A stretch of 64,000 nt of DNA from IMG/VR virus record IMGVR_UViG_3300050035_000066, positions 1 through 64,000 of that record. One strand, 5' to 3'. The notes under the pieces are model-generated. The model was not told the DNA's origin, did no database searches, and was given only the letters and a program-made list of their open reading frames with translations. Every line of letters begins with the position of its first letter. Within the stretch, counting starts at the first letter, position 1. Of this stretch, positions 32,124 through 40,205 are shown one piece after another. The position numbers and the translations under genes were made by a program. This stretch comes from a virus.

Positions 32124-33260
32124 GTGGAAGACTATTCACATCTGAATAAAGATCTGGATAAAGCCAAGACTTCGATCTTCATGGGCAAGCATCCAACTTT
32201 TTTTGGATCACTGATGTGCTCGTTGAATTTTCGTTGGGACACCAGCATTAAGACAGCAGGCACCAATGCCATTGATCTAGTCTGGAATCCAGATTTCTTC
32301 ACGCAACTTACACCCAAGGCTCGTGAGACAGTTCTCAAACATGAGCTTTGGCATGTTGCTCGACTTCATCACATCAGGCAGGGAACCAGAGATCATCAGA
32401 ACTGGAACATTGCCTGTGACTACCGTATCAACAATGATCTACATCGAGAGGGATGCAGCTTTCAAGGAATTGAAAATTGCTGCTTGAATCCTTCCTATGA
32501 TGACAATGGCATCATGGCTGAAGAAGATATCTATGATCTGCTTCAGAAGTTACCTCCACCATCCCCTGACAAGGGTAGTTGGCAACAAGGTGATGACGGT
32601 GATCTGATCCCTCAAAAAGATTCACAAGCCAACCATGCAGCAACTGTCAATGCTGTAGTCCGAGCAGTGCAGGAAGCCAAGCTGGCTGGTGAAGCTGGAT
32701 CTATTCCGGGAAGTGTAGAAGAGATACTCAAAAATTTTCTTGAGCCTCAGATACCATGGCGAACCGTGTTTATGCAATGGTTCACCGACCTACTCAATGA
32801 AGATTTCACATGGAGACGACCCAACAGACGTTTCTCTGATATCTATCTACCATCACGCTTTCTCGATGATGGTCGGTTAGAGCATCTGGCTTACTATCTT
32901 GATGTGTCTGGCTCAATCTCTGCATCAGAGATACTCACTTTTAATAGTGAGGTCAAATATATTCAAGAGACTCTAAAGCCTGAACGTCTCACGTTAATTC
33001 AATTCGATGTTCGTATTACCAACGTGAAAGAATTCAAGGAAGAAGATCCCTTCGATGAAATACAAATTGTAGGTCGAGGTGGTACTTCATTGGTTCCAGT
33101 GAAGGCTCACATCGAGAAAATCAAACCTACCGCAGCAGTGATCTTTACTGATCTGCAAGTTCCACCCATGCAACCACTAGATTTTGATATTCCAGTGATC
33201 TGGGTGACAACTAGTAAAGCTGCAACAGTACCATTTGGCAAGCTCATTCGCTTGTCCTAA
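32124..33260 (+). CDS. VWA-domain protein with metallopeptidase-like N-terminus (378 aa)
   Basis: I chose GTG 32124 because GGAGG lies 5 nt upstream. HELWH at 73-77 is a zinc-protease-like motif of the DUF2201 N-terminal domain; the NIACDY stretch (94-99) could give a third ligand. The C-terminal half is a VWA domain with the MIDAS motif DVSGS (Asp260, Ser262, Ser264). It is the partner of the adjacent MoxR-like ATPase. No peptidase activity is known to me for this phage family. Confidence 0.85.
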   Translation: MEDYSHLNKDLDKAKTSIFMGKHPTFFGSLMCSLNFRWDTSIKTAGTNAIDLVWNPDFFTQLTPKARETVLKHELWHVARLHHIRQGTRDHQNWNIACDYRINNDLHREGCSFQGIENCCLNPSYDDNGIMAEEDIYDLLQKLPPPSPDKGSWQQGDDGDLIPQKDSQANHAATVNAVVRAVQEAKLAGEAGSIPGSVEEILKNFLEPQIPWRTVFMQWFTDLLNEDFTWRRPNRRFSDIYLPSRFLDDGRLEHLAYYLDVSGSISASEILTFNSEVKYIQETLKPERLTLIQFDVRITNVKEFKEEDPFDEIQIVGRGGTSLVPVKAHIEKIKPTAAVIFTDLQVPPMQPLDFDIPVIWVTTSKAATVPFGKLIRLS

Positions 33261-33297
33261 CCGACGACGGAGTCAGTCGTATTGGAGCTAAAACCCA

Positions 33298-33465
33298 ATG
33301 AAGAACAAAGATGAAGAAATTGAGAAATTGATCGACAAGGCATCAAAATCAAATGACTCCAATGATGCCCTGAAGTTCTCACAAGCTGCTTGTAATGCAG
33401 CTAACGCAGTGATGTGCATGATCAATGCAAAGATTGCTGAAGCGAACATACCAATCGCAAAGTAA
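33298..33465 (+). CDS. Small conserved phage protein (55 aa)
   Basis: ATG 33298 follows GGAGC. The frame runs 55 codons; the pattern DALKFSQAACNAANAV looks like a conserved small phage protein often beside SSB or metabolic genes. Acidic-basic N-terminus and Ala/Asn-rich helix. Function unknown. Confidence 0.7.
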   Translation: MKNKDEEIEKLIDKASKSNDSNDALKFSQAACNAANAVMCMINAKIAEANIPIAK

Positions 33466-33480
33466 TACAGGTAAAATCAA

Positions 33481-33523
33481 ACGCCGAGATCGGTCTTGGT
33501 CTCAACCGATTGGATCTCGGCGT
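33481..33523 (+). terminator. 11-bp stem-loop, possible terminator
   Basis: ACGCCGAGATC (33481-33491) and GATCTCGGCGT (33513-33523) pair perfectly around a loop of 21 nt that itself contains GGT...ACC. There is no T-run downstream, so this is a possible attenuator. Confidence 0.45.
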
Positions 33524-33546
33524 TACCTGAACTAAGAGAGGAAACA

Positions 33547-33729
33547 ATGGACGATCAACAATATATCGAGGACTCCAAAGTTCTGTTGAGCAGGATGCGT
33601 ATAGCAACCTACCCACTGAAGCGAACTCTGGAAAAGATCAAACACAACGAGAAGCGAATGGCGATGCTTAAACAAGCCGAGATTCTCGAAGAAGCCATGA
33701 CTGCCTTGGAAAAATATCTTCACAGATAG
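33547..33729 (+). CDS. Small helical protein (60 aa)
   Basis: ATG 33547 follows GAGGAAAC. The product is acidic at its N-terminus, then basic and helical (MRIATYPLKRTLEKIKHNEK). Helical throughout. Function unknown. Confidence 0.65.
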   Translation: MDDQQYIEDSKVLLSRMRIATYPLKRTLEKIKHNEKRMAMLKQAEILEEAMTALEKYLHR

Positions 33730-33768
33730 TCATCAAACCGTGGATAATATCCATCAGTGAGGTTCCAT

Positions 33769-33993
33769 ATGCCAACGCCAATTAGAGAAGCGTTCACTCC
33801 CTATCAGGAAGCTGTTCGATTGGGCACAGTTGCACATGAAGTTGGAATCAACTGGTCCGTTGTTATCTTCAAAGAAGATAGTACAGTGGCCGCATTCATC
33901 AACAACTGCACTCAACATGGTTATCGTACTCGCAATGAAGCCATCACCAGCGAAGGCAACTACGCTGTTCAGTATCACCATTCTGCTGACTGA
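33769..33993 (+). CDS. Small unknown protein (74 aa)
   Basis: ATG 33769 with GTGAGG upstream; an in-frame GTG lies 12 nt earlier. The sequence mixes Thr/Ala/Val/Ile and His (VAHEVGINWSVVIFKED), resembling a compact alpha/beta domain. No motif recognised. Confidence 0.65.
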   Translation: MPTPIREAFTPYQEAVRLGTVAHEVGINWSVVIFKEDSTVAAFINNCTQHGYRTRNEAITSEGNYAVQYHHSAD

Positions 33994-34004
33994 GGAGAAA
34001 GACA

Positions 34005-34451
34005 TTGATCATCAACCAATCGTACCTACTCGAAAAGGCACCCATCAAAAATATGGTATCCTCCAAACAAAGGTTTAAGGGGTTTTCTTGGGGTCTGACA
34101 GAGTGTGGCTACGACATCAGAATCAAACAGCGAGTCGTCATGTACCCCGGTCACCGCTTTGTTCTTGGATCAAGTATTGAAGAATTCGATATGCCCGACG
34201 ATCTGATGGGTAGAATTCTGAACAAATCAACGTGGGCACGGCTTGGTGTGGATGCTTCTATCACCACAAATATAGAGCCAGGATGGAAGGGATTTCTAAC
34301 CATCGAGTTGCATTATATGAAACTTCGGCCTATCGTTATTCCAGCAGGAGTTGGGATCGCTCAGGTTATCTTTGAGAGCATCACAACCCCCACAGGGTAT
34401 ATTGGCAAGTACCAGAACCAAGAAAATAAACCCATAGCGGCACGGAGATGA
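34005..34451 (+). CDS. dcd: dCTP deaminase-like protein (148 aa)
   Basis: The start is TTG 34005 with GAGGAGAAA 8 nt upstream. The dCTP deaminase/dUTPase blocks are visible: ECGYDIRI at about 33-40, GRILNKSTWARLGV at about 68-81, and IEPGWKGFLTIEL with the catalytic-type Glu at about 99. It would convert dCTP to dUTP or act on dUTP; the length is slightly short of bacterial Dcd (about 190). It belongs to the nucleotide-metabolism genes of N4-like phages. Confidence 0.88.
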   Translation: MIINQSYLLEKAPIKNMVSSKQRFKGFSWGLTECGYDIRIKQRVVMYPGHRFVLGSSIEEFDMPDDLMGRILNKSTWARLGVDASITTNIEPGWKGFLTIELHYMKLRPIVIPAGVGIAQVIFESITTPTGYIGKYQNQENKPIAARR

Positions 34452-34452
34452 A

Positions 34453-34782
34453 GTGGCACAGTTCAAATTCCTAAGTCAACAGTTTCTTGAAGCAATGGAT
34501 GAGCTTGGCGAGTATGGTTTCACCAAGCATGGTGAAAACAGTTCTCAAGCCAAGATTCTCAAGGGCGATTTGTCTCGCTCTTATCCTCGACATCAAACCA
34601 AACAAATCATGGAACATGCTCGTGATCACACCCACCAATATGAGGGTGGTATCTATCACGATTACTTTGGAGATCTGATCCATCAACTAGCCGCTGTAGC
34701 CTACAACGCCATGATGGAAGCTCAGATGGCTGGGCTGGTTGATTCTGACATTCCGCAGGCAACTGCGGAAAATTCTGATTGA
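34453..34782 (+). CDS. Conserved phage protein of unknown function (109 aa)
   Basis: Starts at GTG 34453, 1 nt after the preceding stop. The pattern AMDELGEYGFTKHGENSSQA, then EHARDHTHQYEGG, resembles a small phage family with many His that could bind metal. The end is acidic. Function unknown. Confidence 0.75.
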   Translation: MAQFKFLSQQFLEAMDELGEYGFTKHGENSSQAKILKGDLSRSYPRHQTKQIMEHARDHTHQYEGGIYHDYFGDLIHQLAAVAYNAMMEAQMAGLVDSDIPQATAENSD

Positions 34783-34823
34783 GGTGTTGGACGTACTCTG
34801 ATGGGCTACAACCAACACCTTTT
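34782..34823 (+). terminator. Terminator-like stem with T-run
   Basis: AGGTGTTGG (34782-34790) and CCAACACCT (34812-34820) form a 9-bp stem with a 21-nt loop, followed by TTT. Confidence 0.6.
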
Positions 34824-34860
34824 CAGAAATATAATCCTATCTTACAGAAAGGATAAAACT

Positions 34861-34935
34861 ATGGCCTACAAACCTAAACCCATGCCGATGTCAAAGCCCA
34901 AGCCGAAACCCAAGATGTTCATTGCTTCGCTGTGA
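34861..34935 (+). CDS. Lys/Pro-repeat micro-ORF (24 aa)
   Basis: ATG 34861 follows GAAAGGAT. The peptide is mainly alternating Lys/Pro (KPKPMPMSKPKPKPK), then MFIASL. Such basic PK repeats bind acidic partners or nucleic acid. Very short, so coding is uncertain, but the ribosome site and placement between terminators support it. Confidence 0.4.
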   Translation: MAYKPKPMPMSKPKPKPKMFIASL

Positions 34936-34961
34936 GAGGGGGTGATCCATATCTAATACAG

Positions 34962-34998
34962 AAGGCCCACGACTCGACTCCTTGAGTGGTGGGCCTTT
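34962..34998 (+). terminator. Intrinsic terminator
   Basis: AAGGCCCAC (34962-34970) pairs with GTGGGCCTT (34989-34997), extended by ACTC/GAGT with a G/G mismatch, followed by TTTGTATTTCTT. Clear terminator before the rIIA-like unit. Confidence 0.8.
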
Positions 34999-35159
34999 GT
35001 ATTTCTTCAGTGAATTAGTTGCACAATATCTGTTGGGTTGTCCCCGGTAGATCGTTATGTGCAGCGGTTCGATCTTGCGCCTATAGATAAGATGTCACAA
35101 ATTTCATTTTGGATGTGTTCTCAATTGCTCATTCTGTAAATATTTTTTTCGAGGTGTCA

Positions 35160-35390
35160 ATGGATCCAAGTTTAAAGGTTTCCATCCGTAAGGCGATAGC
35201 CGCTGATCACAATCGTAAACGTGAGCATCAAGAAACATGTGCTCTTCGTTTAACCAAAGAACAGATGACTTTCTTAACTGACCAGCGAAAGAACTTTGGG
35301 GTCGGTCGAGGAACCTACATGCGTCGATTGCTTATCGTCGCTATGGAAAAGAGGAAGGCACGTGAACAAAAGATAGAGGAACTCATCTGA
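35160..35390 (+). CDS. RHH-like DNA-binding candidate (76 aa)
   Basis: ATG 35160 follows GAGGTG. The sequence CALRLTKEQMTFLTDQRK, then GVGRGTYMRRLLIVAMEKR, resembles a ribbon-helix-helix: a strand, then two helices with small-residue turn. It is basic overall. It precedes the rIIA-like gene after a 220-nt promoter-containing gap, so it may be a regulator. Inference from pattern only. Confidence 0.6.
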   Translation: MDPSLKVSIRKAIAADHNRKREHQETCALRLTKEQMTFLTDQRKNFGVGRGTYMRRLLIVAMEKRKAREQKIEELI

Positions 35391-35450
35391 GTCTCTTCAT
35401 TCTTTGTTTTTTGATTTCCATCTCTTAAACCCAAGGAGCAGAGTACCGAC

Positions 35451-37943
35451 ATGCAAGTTAGTGAAACGCATGACCACGTAAATCATGCCATCATTGGGGG
35501 TCAAGCCTCTATTGAAATGGGCATCTCGACCAGTGCAGAATTCTTCAATATTCTGTCTACAACTTTGTATAAGGATCAGATGTTGGCAGTGGTTCGTGAA
35601 GTCTTGTGCAATGCATGGGATTCACACATCGAATCCGGAATCAAAGACACACCCATCTCCATCACCATCAACAAAGAACAGTTCATCGTCAAGGATTTTG
35701 GCAAAGCCATTCATCATGACGACATAGGCCCGATCTACGGTGTCTATGGAAATTCCACCAAGAAGAACGATGGCACCCAGACAGGTGGCTTCGGTCTTGG
35801 GTGCAAGGCTCCGTTCGCCTACACCGATCATTTTGAAGTAACCTCATGCCATGAGGGTGTGAAGACAATTTATCATCTTTCAAAGGCAGCAATTCAGAGC
35901 AATGGCAAACCTGCTATCATTCCGATTGCTTCCTTTCCAACAACTGAAACTGGACTCACTGTCAAGATCGACATAAAGAATACCATTGATTATTCACGGT
36001 TTCTTTCACTTACTGAACGCATCGTGCATAACGGTGAGATGTTGGCAAAGATCAATGAGATCACGAAACCCAGACTCGGATTCGATTCCGCAGTTCGTAA
36101 CTACTATGTGTATCGGGATATCAATTTACTCAACATTCCTTCATCGATTACAGTTCGTTACGGCAATGTGATTTACCCTGTGGATTCAAGTAAGGAACTT
36201 TCTGATCCATATAATGCGATCATTAAATTTCTTAACAAGCTGAACACCTACCCCCATGAAAATTCTGGTTACAAAATTCTATTTCAAGCACCCCCACATA
36301 GCTTATCAGTTACACCCAGCAGAGAGTCTCTGTCCATGCAAGAACATACTGTCAAAACTCTTCTGAAGATGTTTGATGATTTTCTTGTAGAAATGAAAGC
36401 CAATTTTCAAATGGAGTGTGACAGCTTCGCAGAAACAACTATTCAAATGGCTGTCGAAGGAAAACTCTACAAAACTCTATTAAGTCGTGCTTGCCGTCTT
36501 CCTGTGGAACTTAAAAGTCAGAGAATGACCAAAGTCCTTCCTGATTGGAAAGCCATGGCAGAGCAGTACATGACTGCCACTTATCCAAAAGATCTTGAGT
36601 TTCGTAAGATCGATTGGAAGTGCCGTGTCATGCTCATGTCCCAAGAGAAACTTGTTGATCGTGGGATGGCTCAAACATGGTTGAAAGAAATCGACAATGT
36701 GACTGAACTCAACGATGAATATCATTGGAATCGTAAACCACATGCTTATCCTTGGTTGGGTAGACGCATCATTGCTCCACTTATTGGTAAGCTGAACATG
36801 GATCCAAATATGAAAGCCGACAAGCTCTATGTCATCGATACTGATGACGTTGGTTTCAGACATCAGGGTCGTGATCCCGGATTGATCCAAGCAAAGAAGA
36901 TTCAGGTGAAACATCATTTTTACACAGCATCTTACTTGCGGAACATCATTGTCATTTCTCGACGCAAGTTTGATATTCACAATCGAGTTATTGAACACGA
37001 AGTGTTCAAGAAATTTGGAGAGTCAACTGGTTACTTGTTTTACCACGTTGGCCTTAAGGTTGAAGACGCTGTGAATGCCAGAGCATTCTTTGCCAAAACA
37101 GGCATGAATGTTGTGGATATGATCGATCGTCAAGATTGGGAAGAATTACCAATCTCGGTGATACGAAAATCTGATGCCACACTTCCACTTCGCAAACCTC
37201 GTAGCAAAGGACTGGTAACAGTCAAATCACTCCTCCAACATGGTCGAGTGAACACGGACATGATTCACAGTGAGAATGCTGAAAGGTTAGAGAAGCCTGA
37301 GTATGTGGTTCGAATTTATAAAGAATCACAAAACAACTCAACTTCATTTTTGAACTTCCTCAATGGTGATCAAGCACAAGTATTTGCAGAACTCTATGGA
37401 GATCGTGGGTGTGCCACACTCAACAAAATCCAATACAACAACTACATCAAAAAAGGTGCTCGTACTCTTCAGGATTTCTTACTCGATGAGATTGTCAGTT
37501 ACTTCTATGCCAATTTAACCGAAATCAAGAAATGGTGGTCTTGCTATCCGAATAGGATCGTGGATCACAATAAGGCAATGGGTCGTTTAGATTATGAGCA
37601 GCAGAATGTGCTCAAAGCGATCTATAAAATCCCGGAGTTGGCGACTCAGTATCAGGTTACGGCCACACTAACAGACACCTCGAACAAGTACGTTCGACTT
37701 TATGATGCAGTGGTTGGGAATAGATATCACAACAATCATCCAGCTTTCACAACTCTGAAAGGAATAATCGATCAGATTATTCTGAGTAAGGACAACCAAC
37801 TTCTGTTCAAGAAACTCACAGAATGTAAGTTATTAAATATGCTGGATGGTAACGATCTCTATGAAGTTTACAACCGCATCAAAACCAAACCGACACAATT
37901 GGCTTCGTTCTTGTCAATTGTCACAACCATCCTGAACAGCTAG
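35451..37943 (+). CDS. rIIA: rIIA-like protein with GHKL ATPase domain (830 aa)
   Basis: ATG 35451 follows AAGGAGC. The N-terminal GHKL ATPase has the N-box EVLCNAWDSH (Glu50, Asn54, Asp57), the G1-like DFG at 82-84, and the G2 loop GGFGLGCKAPF at 112-122. The rest is long, basic and helical/beta with no further motif. The following gene is rIIB-like, as in T4 and N4-like phages. T4 rIIA/rIIB block a host exclusion system; the role in this phage is unknown. Confidence 0.85.
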   Translation: MQVSETHDHVNHAIIGGQASIEMGISTSAEFFNILSTTLYKDQMLAVVREVLCNAWDSHIESGIKDTPISITINKEQFIVKDFGKAIHHDDIGPIYGVYGNSTKKNDGTQTGGFGLGCKAPFAYTDHFEVTSCHEGVKTIYHLSKAAIQSNGKPAIIPIASFPTTETGLTVKIDIKNTIDYSRFLSLTERIVHNGEMLAKINEITKPRLGFDSAVRNYYVYRDINLLNIPSSITVRYGNVIYPVDSSKELSDPYNAIIKFLNKLNTYPHENSGYKILFQAPPHSLSVTPSRESLSMQEHTVKTLLKMFDDFLVEMKANFQMECDSFAETTIQMAVEGKLYKTLLSRACRLPVELKSQRMTKVLPDWKAMAEQYMTATYPKDLEFRKIDWKCRVMLMSQEKLVDRGMAQTWLKEIDNVTELNDEYHWNRKPHAYPWLGRRIIAPLIGKLNMDPNMKADKLYVIDTDDVGFRHQGRDPGLIQAKKIQVKHHFYTASYLRNIIVISRRKFDIHNRVIEHEVFKKFGESTGYLFYHVGLKVEDAVNARAFFAKTGMNVVDMIDRQDWEELPISVIRKSDATLPLRKPRSKGLVTVKSLLQHGRVNTDMIHSENAERLEKPEYVVRIYKESQNNSTSFLNFLNGDQAQVFAELYGDRGCATLNKIQYNNYIKKGARTLQDFLLDEIVSYFYANLTEIKKWWSCYPNRIVDHNKAMGRLDYEQQNVLKAIYKIPELATQYQVTATLTDTSNKYVRLYDAVVGNRYHNNHPAFTTLKGIIDQIILSKDNQLLFKKLTECKLLNMLDGNDLYEVYNRIKTKPTQLASFLSIVTTILNS

Positions 37944-37953
37944 GAGTTTCAAA

Positions 37954-39765
37954 TTGATCAACGAATTCCGAATTGTCGCTGCGGTGCTCGATACGGTAAA
38001 GCTCACCTTGTATGGGGAAGATGGAGTAACCATCACTCTCACACAGGGTGACGCTCGTATTCGTCGCATCGTTGACGAAGTCATTCCTCAGATCCGTGAT
38101 AACGGATTTGCCGTTGTAAATCTAGCAACTGAAGTAGGGAATCCTTATGCAGACTTTGAAGAGAAGTCTGGGAAGGTTCGCTTCTTCCGTGTTGCCAAAG
38201 ACAAGCTGAAGAATCTTTTTGGCTTTGGATCCAAAAAAGAAGAAATCCCAGTTGTCGAAGTTACACTTCAATCAACTGCTGGTGAAATACTCGTTGCTGA
38301 TTTGCTCAGTAAGAAAAGCAACGAGAATGTTGCTGATGCAGTTATTGCCCCGATCAGCAAAAACGTAATCGATGAGATTATGCAACATGCTACTCCAGCA
38401 ACTGATCCGATGTTCTCGGAAGAGGGTCTGGATAAGCAAGCTTCGATTACGGATGAAACTGGGCACACACCAAGTCATCCAACTGTGACTGATTCTACGG
38501 ATACGATCATTGCCGTAATCGACAACAAGATCGTCCCCGGCATGGAACGCATCAAGTCTCAGTTTGATCGGGCTGCCAAGCTCGGTTCAGTCATCGGTGT
38601 GGAAAAATTCTTGGAACGTCTCAGTAAAGTCATCAGTCAACGTAGACACTCGGTCGATGATCTTCTCCAGTTTCTTGAGAGAGGTGATCTTCCGATTGCT
38701 GACGATGGTTGCATCTTGATTTATAAGATGTTGAAAAGATGCAACTTCAATCAGTATCCCAATGCTGCCTACGCCGACTGTCACACCAATAAGGTGCCAC
38801 AGTGGGTTGGTGCTCGTGTCTTCATGAATCCAAAGCTCGTTGATCCCAATCGACAGCAGGATTGCTCCAACGGTCTGCACGTAGCTCGTAGGGGCTATAT
38901 GGGCAACTTCAGTGGAGATGTCTGCGTCATGGCCAAACTGGCACCTGAAGATGTGATCGCAGTGCCTGAATACGATGCCAACAAGATGAGGGTATGTGGT
39001 TACAACATCATCTTTGAATTGTCCAGCGAGCATTATGCTCTGCTCAAGTCGAACAAACCTCTGACATTAGTTGACAGCGGAAAAATGCTGTTGGCAAGAG
39101 CACTCAAGGGAGATCATCCCAAGATGACGGACACCGTAGAAATTACGAAAGGACAGGGTGGAGGAATCAAGGTTACACATTTGATTCCACCTTCCAAGCC
39201 CGTAGCACCAATCGTTTTAATGGAACCAAAACAAGAATTGGTTCCTGCTGAAGCTCTCCCTGACAACAATGCTGAAGCGTTCGACAGTCCTGTTGATCCT
39301 CGCCAAGTTGTCAAGGAAGTGGAAAAGGGAACAGAAAACCGGAAAGAAAAGGTTCATGCTCTCATGGCCGCTTTCTTGCAATCCATGCAGGGAACCAACG
39401 AACCAAAGCAACTTGCATTGGTAGAGCAACTTGTCCAGATTAAAAAAGCTGCCAAAGTCAGTTGGGAACGTCTCGGTGTTAGTCCGGAAACAGTCGCTTT
39501 AATGGACAGTCTTCTGGTCGTGGTAACACCAACAACAAAAATCCCACCAACAGTGGCAACCCCTCCACCACAAGTTGTATCCAATGAACAGGAGAATCAA
39601 AGCTTGTCTCAAAGGATACTGAAACTCGCCTCCATCACCCTGATGGATGTCAACACTGCCCAAAGCATCTTGGAAATCAAGAAAAAGGCTAAGAAGAGTT
39701 GGACAGCCCTGAAAGTTCCAGACGAGATCGTGAATCGAGTCTTGGCGCTTACCACCTCAAAGTAA
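37954..39765 (+). CDS. rIIB: rIIB-like protein (603 aa)
   Basis: Starts at TTG 37954 with TAGGAG upstream. Residues about 245-350 contain the conserved rIIB-like block (FLERGDLPIADDGCILIYKM; VGARVFMNPKLVDPNRQQDC; NGLHVARRGYMGNFSGDVCV). The N-terminal 110 residues are a separate beta-rich part. The C-terminal region has two similar units: EQLVQIKKAAKVSWERLGVS, then SILEIKKKAKKSWTALKVP, suggesting a duplicated helical module. Paired with the rIIA-like gene; membrane-associated in T4. Confidence 0.8.
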   Translation: MINEFRIVAAVLDTVKLTLYGEDGVTITLTQGDARIRRIVDEVIPQIRDNGFAVVNLATEVGNPYADFEEKSGKVRFFRVAKDKLKNLFGFGSKKEEIPVVEVTLQSTAGEILVADLLSKKSNENVADAVIAPISKNVIDEIMQHATPATDPMFSEEGLDKQASITDETGHTPSHPTVTDSTDTIIAVIDNKIVPGMERIKSQFDRAAKLGSVIGVEKFLERLSKVISQRRHSVDDLLQFLERGDLPIADDGCILIYKMLKRCNFNQYPNAAYADCHTNKVPQWVGARVFMNPKLVDPNRQQDCSNGLHVARRGYMGNFSGDVCVMAKLAPEDVIAVPEYDANKMRVCGYNIIFELSSEHYALLKSNKPLTLVDSGKMLLARALKGDHPKMTDTVEITKGQGGGIKVTHLIPPSKPVAPIVLMEPKQELVPAEALPDNNAEAFDSPVDPRQVVKEVEKGTENRKEKVHALMAAFLQSMQGTNEPKQLALVEQLVQIKKAAKVSWERLGVSPETVALMDSLLVVVTPTTKIPPTVATPPPQVVSNEQENQSLSQRILKLASITLMDVNTAQSILEIKKKAKKSWTALKVPDEIVNRVLALTTSK

Positions 39766-39772
39766 TATTTGC

Positions 39773-39807
39773 GTACACCCCCTTTCCAAGTTATACTGGG
39801 GGTGTAC
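39773..39807 (+). promoter_or_regulatory. Inverted repeat before the HTH gene
   Basis: GTACACCCCC (39773-39782) and GGGGGTGTAC (39798-39807) form a 10-bp perfect inverted repeat with a 15-nt spacer, upstream of a helix-turn-helix gene. It could be an operator or a terminator. Confidence 0.45.
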
Positions 39808-39834
39808 TCGAATTTGACTTGGAACGGAAATCCT

Positions 39835-40140
39835 ATGTCCGACGTTTACCGCGCAAACAGGAAGGCTACCGACGCAGACATCCTCCGGCTGAACACTGTT
39901 GGATTGTCATTGGCTACCATTGCCCGTGCGTTGGGCTGCCACCCCACAACTATAACTTTGCGGTTGAAATCCCTGAAGGTTGCACCTGCGGATACCCGCA
40001 GAGCCTTTATGGAAGATGTATTCTTGTCTCTCTCTGAACCAGAGCAGGAATGGTTTGCTGACACTATTCAGACAGTCCATTCCCTTCGGGAATTCATCAC
40101 CAAGCTCATCACCGATGAGTATCAACGCACACACCCATAG
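39835..40140 (+). CDS. Helix-turn-helix protein (101 aa)
   Basis: I chose ATG 39835 (MSDVYRANRKATDAD). The pattern ADILRLNTVGLSLATIARAL, then GCHPTTITLRLKSL, is a typical helix-turn-helix like resolvase-type or small phage regulators (T-x3-IA-x2-LGCHP-TTI). The C-terminal half is acidic/helical. Terminators flank the gene. It may regulate the replication genes downstream or bind the inverted repeat just upstream. Confidence 0.75.
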   Translation: MSDVYRANRKATDADILRLNTVGLSLATIARALGCHPTTITLRLKSLKVAPADTRRAFMEDVFLSLSEPEQEWFADTIQTVHSLREFITKLITDEYQRTHP

Positions 40141-40168
40141 TTTCTAGCCCTCCCCCATCTCACAAGAG

Positions 40169-40190
40169 AAGCCTCCGTAAGGGGGCTTTT
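40169..40190 (+). terminator. Intrinsic terminator before helicase gene
   Basis: AAGCCTCC (40169-40176) pairs with GGGGGCTT (40181-40188), with one G-T pair, loop GTAA, followed by TTCT. Ends the regulator unit before the replication genes. Confidence 0.65.
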
Positions 40191-40205
40191 CTACAGGAAG
40201 AACAA

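Noticed and set aside
35045-35095. Possible second tRNA T-arm (GGTTCGATC)
   Set aside because: No acceptor or D-arm pairs around it; the stem needs several G-T pairs.
36480-36998. 172-codon minus-strand ORF inside the rIIA-like gene
   Set aside because: Lies entirely within a well supported gene on the other strand.
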